Of a stretch of DNA of 64,000 bases, positions 59,225-64,000 are shown piece after piece (position 1 is the stretch's first letter; each line of letters begins with the position of its first letter). The translations under genes were made by a program, and so were the position numbers. This stretch comes from Bacillota bacterium. GTDB lineage: Bacteria > Bacillota > Clostridia > Lachnospirales > Lachnospiraceae. Below the pieces are notes generated by a model. The model was not told where the DNA came from and searched no databases. It saw only the letters and a program-made list of their open reading frames with translations. The stretch is taken from NCBI GenBank assembly GCA_023392535.1, contig JAEVYY010000026.1, positions 248,001-312,000 of the forward strand, written 5' to 3'.

Positions 59225-60330
59225 GAATTATTTTAGCAGGTGGTAATAATCACCGTATGAAGGAACTATCACAGAAAAGGGCTATTTCGGCCATGCCGAT
59301 TGCAGGGAGTTACCGTAGTATTGATTTTGCGTTGAGCAGTATGTCAAATTCTCATATTCAGAAAGTAGGAGTCCTGACCCAATATAATGCAAGAAGTCTG
59401 AATGAACATTTAAGCTCTTCTAAATGGTGGGATTTTGGACGAAAACAAGGTGGGCTATATGTTTTTACACCAACGGTCACAGCCGAAAATAACAACTGGT
59501 ATCGTGGTACTGCAGATGCAATTTATCAGAATCTTGCATTCCTGAAGAACAGTCATGAACCTTATGTCATCATTGCTTCTGGGGATTGTGTTTATAAGAT
59601 GGATTATAATAAGATACTGGAATATCACATAGAGAAGAAAGCAGATATTACAGTTGTCTGTAAAGAAATAATGCCTGGTATCGATGTAGAGAGATACGGA
59701 ACCATTAAGATGAATGAAGAGTACAGAATAGAAGAGTTTGAGGAGAAACCGATCGTTGCAAAGTCGAATACGATTTCCTGTGGTATCTATGTGATCAGAA
59801 GGCGCCAATTGATTGAATTAATTGAAAAGTCAGAAGAGGAAGACAGGCATGATTTTGTGAAAGATATTTTAATCCGCTATAAAAACTTAAAAAGGATTTA
59901 TGGATACAAGATTAAAGATTACTGGAGAAACATAGCAACTGTTGAAGATTATTATCAGACAAATATGGATTTTTTGAAAACAGAGACACGGAACTATTTC
60001 TTTAGACAATATCCTGACATTTATTCTAAGGTAGATGATCTGCCACCAGCAAAGTATAATGTAGGAGCACAGATTCATAACAGTTTAATTTCCAGTGGTT
60101 GTATTGTTAATGGTACGGTACAGGACTCTGTAGTCTTTAAGAAAGTATTTATCGGTAATAATTGTTATATTAAGAATTCCATTATCTTAAATGATGTTTA
60201 TATAGGCGACAATACACATATTGAAAATTGTATCGTAGAAAGTCGAGATACGATACGCGCAAATTCTTACCATAAGGGGGAAAACAACATCAAGATTGTA
60301 GTGGAAAAAAATGAAAGGTATGTAATTTAA
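59212..60330 (+). CDS. glgD: Glucose-1-phosphate adenylyltransferase, regulatory subunit
   Basis: Non-catalytic or regulatory partner of GlgC, 372 residues. It keeps the fold (IILAGGNNHRMKELSQKRAISAMP) but has NN where GlgC has QG in the nucleotide loop and SGDCVYKMDYN where GlgC has SGDHIYKMDY, as is usual for GlgD. The C-terminal beta-helix repeats are present (NNCYIKNSIILNDVYIG). The start overlaps the glgC end by 13 bases, so translation is coupled. Confidence 0.95.
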   Translation: MRAIGIILAGGNNHRMKELSQKRAISAMPIAGSYRSIDFALSSMSNSHIQKVGVLTQYNARSLNEHLSSSKWWDFGRKQGGLYVFTPTVTAENNNWYRGTADAIYQNLAFLKNSHEPYVIIASGDCVYKMDYNKILEYHIEKKADITVVCKEIMPGIDVERYGTIKMNEEYRIEEFEEKPIVAKSNTISCGIYVIRRRQLIELIEKSEEEDRHDFVKDILIRYKNLKRIYGYKIKDYWRNIATVEDYYQTNMDFLKTETRNYFFRQYPDIYSKVDDLPPAKYNVGAQIHNSLISSGCIVNGTVQDSVVFKKVFIGNNCYIKNSIILNDVYIGDNTHIENCIVESRDTIRANSYHKGENNIKIVVEKNERYVI

Positions 60331-60369
60331 AAACTACTACGAATGACTAAAACAAGGGGGTAACACAAA

Positions 60370-60648
60370 ATGATTATTACTGACGTACGGGTACGGAAAA
60401 TCACAAAAGAGGGTAAAATGAAGGCCATTGTATCTATAACGATAGATGACGAATTTGTGGTTCATGACATCAAAGTTATCGAAGGGGAGAAAGGATTATT
60501 TATAGCAATGCCAAGTAAGAAGGCAACCGATGGTGAATATAGAGATATTGCGCATCCGATTAACTCTTCTACAAGAGAAAACATCCAGACTATCATTCTT
60601 AACAGTTATGAAAAAGCACTTTTAGAACCGGATGTTACGGAAGCTTAG
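60370..60648 (+). CDS. spoVG: SpoVG-family RNA/DNA-binding regulator
   Basis: Small site-specific nucleic-acid-binding regulator, 92 residues. The family motif is complete: ITDVRVRKITKEGKMKAIVSITID, FVVHDIKVIEGEKGLFIAMPS and the C-terminal YRDIAHPINSSTRENIQ. In Bacillus SpoVG helps sporulation and cortex formation; in other Firmicutes it regulates virulence and cell division as an RNA-binding protein. It lies between glgD and pth, and a perfect terminator follows. Confidence 0.96.
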   Translation: MIITDVRVRKITKEGKMKAIVSITIDDEFVVHDIKVIEGEKGLFIAMPSKKATDGEYRDIAHPINSSTRENIQTIILNSYEKALLEPDVTEA

Positions 60649-60661
60649 GATATGTATCATG

Positions 60662-60692
60662 AAAAAAAGGATGTCAATTGACATCCTTTTTT
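60662..60692. terminator. Intrinsic terminator after spoVG
   Basis: AAAAAAAGGATGTCAAT and its complement ATTGACATCCTTTTTT form a self-complementary palindrome centred on AATT, ending in T6. Confidence 0.88.
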
Positions 60693-60758
60693 AATTCGAG
60701 TAATCTAGTAATAGTTTTATAAATCATACGCATGGCGGACATGCAGGTGGGAGCACAG

Positions 60759-61328
60759 ATGTATATAATAGCAGGATTAGGGAATCCCGGAAAAGAATAC
60801 GAAGGAACTAGACATAATATTGGATTTCAGGTTATAGACCAAATAGCTAAAAAATATAACATAAATATCATAGAAAATAAATGGAAAGCTTTAATTGGGA
60901 AAGGCTATATGAATGGACAAAAAGTCATACTGGTCAAACCTCGTACTTTTATGAACTTAAGTGGTGAAAGTATAAGAGCTATCATAGACTATTATAAGAT
61001 TGAAGAGCAAAGTGAGCTGATCGTAATTTATGATGACGTCAGCATGGAGGTGGGGCAGCTCCGTATTCGGAAAAAAGGAAGCGCAGGCGGTCATAATGGC
61101 ATTAAAAATATCATTGCACATCTGGGACATGATATTTTTTTACGAATTAAGATCGGTGTGGGAGAAAAGCCGAAAGGATATGACCTTGCAGATTATGTCT
61201 TGGGACATTTTGATAAAGCCGAACGTGAAATCATGGAGGAGTGCGGACATAGAGCATCGGAGGCTGTTAGTCTTTTGATCAGTGGCAAAATAGGGGAAGC
61301 CATGAACCAATATAATAAGAAAGTGTAA
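60759..61328 (+). CDS. pth: Peptidyl-tRNA hydrolase
   Basis: Releases tRNA from prematurely dropped peptidyl-tRNA. The 189-residue protein shows the family motifs: IAGLGNPGKEYEGTRHNIGF (catalytic His), LVKPRTFMNLSGESI, VIYDDVSMEVGQLRIRKKGSAGGHNGIKNI and the C-terminal helix. I chose ATG 60759 because GGGAG lies upstream; ATG 60732 is in frame but unlikely. It lies 17 bases before mfd, the same pairing as in Bacillus. Confidence 0.96.
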   Translation: MYIIAGLGNPGKEYEGTRHNIGFQVIDQIAKKYNINIIENKWKALIGKGYMNGQKVILVKPRTFMNLSGESIRAIIDYYKIEEQSELIVIYDDVSMEVGQLRIRKKGSAGGHNGIKNIIAHLGHDIFLRIKIGVGEKPKGYDLADYVLGHFDKAEREIMEECGHRASEAVSLLISGKIGEAMNQYNKKV

Positions 61329-61345
61329 ATAAGAGGTAATTAAAG

Positions 61346-64000
61346 GTGAAGGCATTACAAGCTCCTTTATGGGAGATGGGAGAATTTGAGCAGATTACGA
61401 ATGCGGTAAGGCAGAATAATTGCAGCATTGCATTGACAGGATGCGTGGATTCGCAAAAATTGCATATGATTTATGGACTTAGTGGTGGTTTTAATTATAA
61501 AATCATTGTTACTTATAATGACCTAAAATCAAAAGAAATATTTGAAGATTATAAATTTTATGATCCAAATGTAATCGTATTCCCGGCAAAGGATTTAATT
61601 TTTTATCAGGCAGATATACATGGAAATCAACTGATGACAGAACGGATGAAATGTTTTCGTAAAATATTAGAGAAAAAACCATGTACCATCATTACAACCT
61701 TTGACAGCCTGATGACACCACAAGTACCTCTTGGTGTTTTGGAGAATCATATCATTACAATTGATAAAGAAACGGAAGTAGACGAGAATTATCTGGCTTC
61801 TAAACTAGTAGAAATGGGCTATGAAAAAAACTACCAGGTGGAAGCTCCTGGACAGTTCAGTATCCGAGGGGGTATTATAGATATTTTTGACCTCACCGAA
61901 GAGAATCCTTACCGAATCGAACTATTTGGAGAAAATATTGAATCTCTTAGAAGCTTCGATATTTTAAGTCAACGTTCCATAGAAAAATTACAGCAGATCG
62001 TGATATTTCCTGCCACCGAGATGATATTGACAGATGATGAGATTCATTCAGGCCTTTTGAAGATTGAGAAAGATGCGAAAAAAATAGAAAAAAAATTTCG
62101 TGAAGCTTTTCAAACGGAAGAAGCGCATCGTATTAAAAAGCAATGGAATGAATTGAAAGAGCAGGTCATTGAGTTCAAATCTTATGTAAACATAGAAAGT
62201 TACATTAAATATTTTTATGATAATACAGGTTCGTTACTGGATTTTTTTGAAGATTACAGTACTTGTATTTTTTTAGATGAGCCGTCTAAGATACGAGAAC
62301 ATGCTAGCGCAGTAGAATTAGAATTTCGTGAAAGTATGTCGCATAGAGCAGAAAAAGGATATATTTTACCTAAACAAATGGAATTGTTGTATTCGACAGA
62401 ACGAACAATAGCACGCTTACAACGTTGCAAAGTCATTCACACTTCGACATTAGATGTAAAAAATACATTGATGAAGGTAGAGAAAAAATTTGATATTACA
62501 GCAAAGTCGGTACCATCTTACAATAGTAGCTTTGAAAACCTCGTAGCAGATTTAAAAAAATATAAAAGAAATGGATACCGAGTACTTCTATTATCTGGTT
62601 CAAGAACAAGGGCAAAGCGATTGGCAGAGGATCTATTTGCTGAAGAATTGACCTGCTTTTATAGTGAGACAATGGATAGAGCTATCCTGCACGGGGAAGT
62701 GATGGTGGCTTATGGACGAGTGTTGCGTGGATTTGAATATCCACTTTTAAAATATGTAGTTATAGCTGACAGTGATATTTTTGGCAATGAAAAGAAGAAA
62801 AAAAAGAAAAAAAAGAGATACGAAGGGCAAAAAATACAAGATTTTTCGCAATTGAAAATTGGTGATTACGTGGTACATGAGAGCCACGGTCTGGGTGTAT
62901 ATCAGGGAATCGAAAAGGTGGAAATTGATCGCGTTACCAAGGATTATATGAAAATACAGTATCGCGATGGTGGAAATCTATATGTATTGGCAACCGGATT
63001 AGATGTAATTCAAAAATATGCATCGGCAGATACCAAAAAACCAAAGTTAAATAAGCTTGGTACGCAGGAATGGAGTAAAACAAAGGCCAAAGTACGTAGT
63101 GCTGTGGGAGAAGTGGCGAAAGATCTCGTAGAGCTGTATGCAGTCAGACAGCAGAAAGAAGGCTTTTGCTTTGGTAAAGATACGGTATGGCAAACGGAGT
63201 TCGAGGAATTGTTTGCTTATGAGGAGACAGATGATCAGATTCTGGCGATCGAGGCTACAAAATCGGATATGGAAAGTGCAAAGATCATGGACCGGCTTAT
63301 TTGTGGCGATGTCGGATATGGGAAGACAGAAGTTGCAATACGGGCTGCATTTAAAGCGGTACAGGATAGCAAACAGGTCGTATTTCTGGTTCCCACAACA
63401 ATTTTAGCGCAGCAGCATTATAATACATTTATTCAGAGAATGAAGGATTTTCCCGTACGCATTGATTTGATGTCAAGATTCCGATCTCCGGCCGAGCAGA
63501 AGAGGACGATTATAGATTTAAAGAAAGGTGCGGTTGATATCGTGATAGGTACTCACCGTATTTTATCGAAGGACATAGAGTTCAAAGACCTCGGACTTCT
63601 TATCATAGATGAAGAACAACGATTTGGAGTCACACACAAAGAAAAGATAAAAAAACTAAAAGATACGATTGATGTAATGACACTTACAGCAACACCAATA
63701 CCAAGAACGCTTCATATGAGTCTGGTAGGTATCAGAGATATGAGTGTTCTGGAAGAGCCGCCAAATGATCGAATGCCGATTCAGACGTATGTTATGGAAT
63801 ATAATGAAGAAATGATCCGGGAAGCCATTGTAAGGGAACTGGCAAGAGATGGACAGGTGTATTATGTATATAATCGTGTAAATAATATAGCAGATATTAC
63901 AATAATGATACAGAATCTGGTACCAGAAGCTATTGTGGCATTTGCACATGGACAGATGAATAAACATGAACTGGAACGAATCATGTATGATTTTATAAAT
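61346..64000 (+). CDS. mfd: Transcription-repair coupling factor (partial, 3' end outside window)
   Basis: Displaces stalled RNA polymerase and recruits UvrABC to the lesion. The first 885 codons are present without a stop and run off the window. The start is GTG 61346 (VKALQAPLWEMGEFEQI) with AGAGG upstream. The N-terminal UvrB-like domain, a Lys8-rich linker (EKKKKKKKKRY), the RNA polymerase-interacting CarD-like domain (GDYVVHESHGLGVYQG) and the DEAD-like translocase domain (CGDVGYGKTEVA, LLIIDEEQRFGV, TATPIPRTLHMS) are in order. The frame was checked at several conserved motifs and is intact. Confidence 0.97.
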   Translation, partial: MKALQAPLWEMGEFEQITNAVRQNNCSIALTGCVDSQKLHMIYGLSGGFNYKIIVTYNDLKSKEIFEDYKFYDPNVIVFPAKDLIFYQADIHGNQLMTERMKCFRKILEKKPCTIITTFDSLMTPQVPLGVLENHIITIDKETEVDENYLASKLVEMGYEKNYQVEAPGQFSIRGGIIDIFDLTEENPYRIELFGENIESLRSFDILSQRSIEKLQQIVIFPATEMILTDDEIHSGLLKIEKDAKKIEKKFREAFQTEEAHRIKKQWNELKEQVIEFKSYVNIESYIKYFYDNTGSLLDFFEDYSTCIFLDEPSKIREHASAVELEFRESMSHRAEKGYILPKQMELLYSTERTIARLQRCKVIHTSTLDVKNTLMKVEKKFDITAKSVPSYNSSFENLVADLKKYKRNGYRVLLLSGSRTRAKRLAEDLFAEELTCFYSETMDRAILHGEVMVAYGRVLRGFEYPLLKYVVIADSDIFGNEKKKKKKKKRYEGQKIQDFSQLKIGDYVVHESHGLGVYQGIEKVEIDRVTKDYMKIQYRDGGNLYVLATGLDVIQKYASADTKKPKLNKLGTQEWSKTKAKVRSAVGEVAKDLVELYAVRQQKEGFCFGKDTVWQTEFEELFAYEETDDQILAIEATKSDMESAKIMDRLICGDVGYGKTEVAIRAAFKAVQDSKQVVFLVPTTILAQQHYNTFIQRMKDFPVRIDLMSRFRSPAEQKRTIIDLKKGAVDIVIGTHRILSKDIEFKDLGLLIIDEEQRFGVTHKEKIKKLKDTIDVMTLTATPIPRTLHMSLVGIRDMSVLEEPPNDRMPIQTYVMEYNEEMIREAIVRELARDGQVYYVYNRVNNIADITIMIQNLVPEAIVAFAHGQMNKHELERIMYDFIN

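Noticed and set aside
61346..64000. Possible frameshift in mfd because no complete reading frame is seen
   Set aside because: The frame was followed at the P-loop (63296), the DEEQ motif (63602) and the end; it is intact and simply continues beyond the window.

Overview
The window reads as chromosomal DNA of a low-GC, Gram-positive, probably anaerobic Clostridia bacterium, most likely a member of the Lachnospiraceae. This is inferred from the AT-rich sequence, strong AGGAGG-type ribosome binding sites, the uvrC-hprK-glucokinase-murB-rapZ-whiA-HPr order, the GlgC/GlgD pair, SpoVG and a SleB-type hydrolase, and an F1Fo ATP synthase whose c subunit carries a sodium-binding signature. No tRNA, rRNA, insertion sequence, prophage or CRISPR array was seen.

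Layout: 1-5 kb holds the end of an unidentified gene, a membrane-anchored amidase, a chemoreceptor and CTP synthase (reverse strand). 5-9.4 kb carries ftsH and uvrC. 9.5-10.3 kb is a membrane-anchored XRE regulator with a repeat-containing middle. 10.4-15.6 kb is a carbon-control and envelope cluster: hprK, glucokinase, murB, rapZ, whiA and an HPr-like protein in which the phosphorylatable His15 is Glu while Ser46 is kept (Crh-like). 15.7-24 kb carries a lipid kinase, fba, an alanine/glycine symporter, a cyclophilin, a Sua5-type tRNA-modification enzyme, rpiB, upp, a dCMP deaminase and a coiled-coil cell-wall hydrolase. 25.3-32.5 kb is a complete ATP synthase operon (two small AtpI/AtpZ genes, then B-E-F-H-A-G-D-C).

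32.6-38.7 kb carries a hypothetical gene, a methyltransferase, an 868-residue exported or anchored protein with a possible degenerate cysteine-protease-like end, an M29 aminopeptidase, and queT preceded by a compact preQ1-I riboswitch candidate.

38.9-52.6 kb is a large sugar catabolic locus: AraB-like kinase, RpiR regulator, ribose-type ABC importer, a divergent class II aldolase, two further FGGY kinases, a split transketolase and a fucose-isomerase-like protein. The combination does not match a standard arabinose, ribose, xylose or fucose operon and is the best candidate here for an undescribed pathway; D-apiose catabolism is one testable precedent.

52.6-57.6 kb (reverse strand) is murC-dnaD-dnaI-prs. 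Between murC and dnaD lie six DnaA-box-like 9-mers flanking a segment of about 86% AT, just upstream of a good dnaD promoter; this is the most striking non-coding signal. 57.9 kb to the end carries glgC-glgD, spoVG, pth and the 5' part of mfd. spoVG, prs, pth and mfd lie close to the origin in Bacillus, so this window may be in the origin-proximal part of the chromosome.
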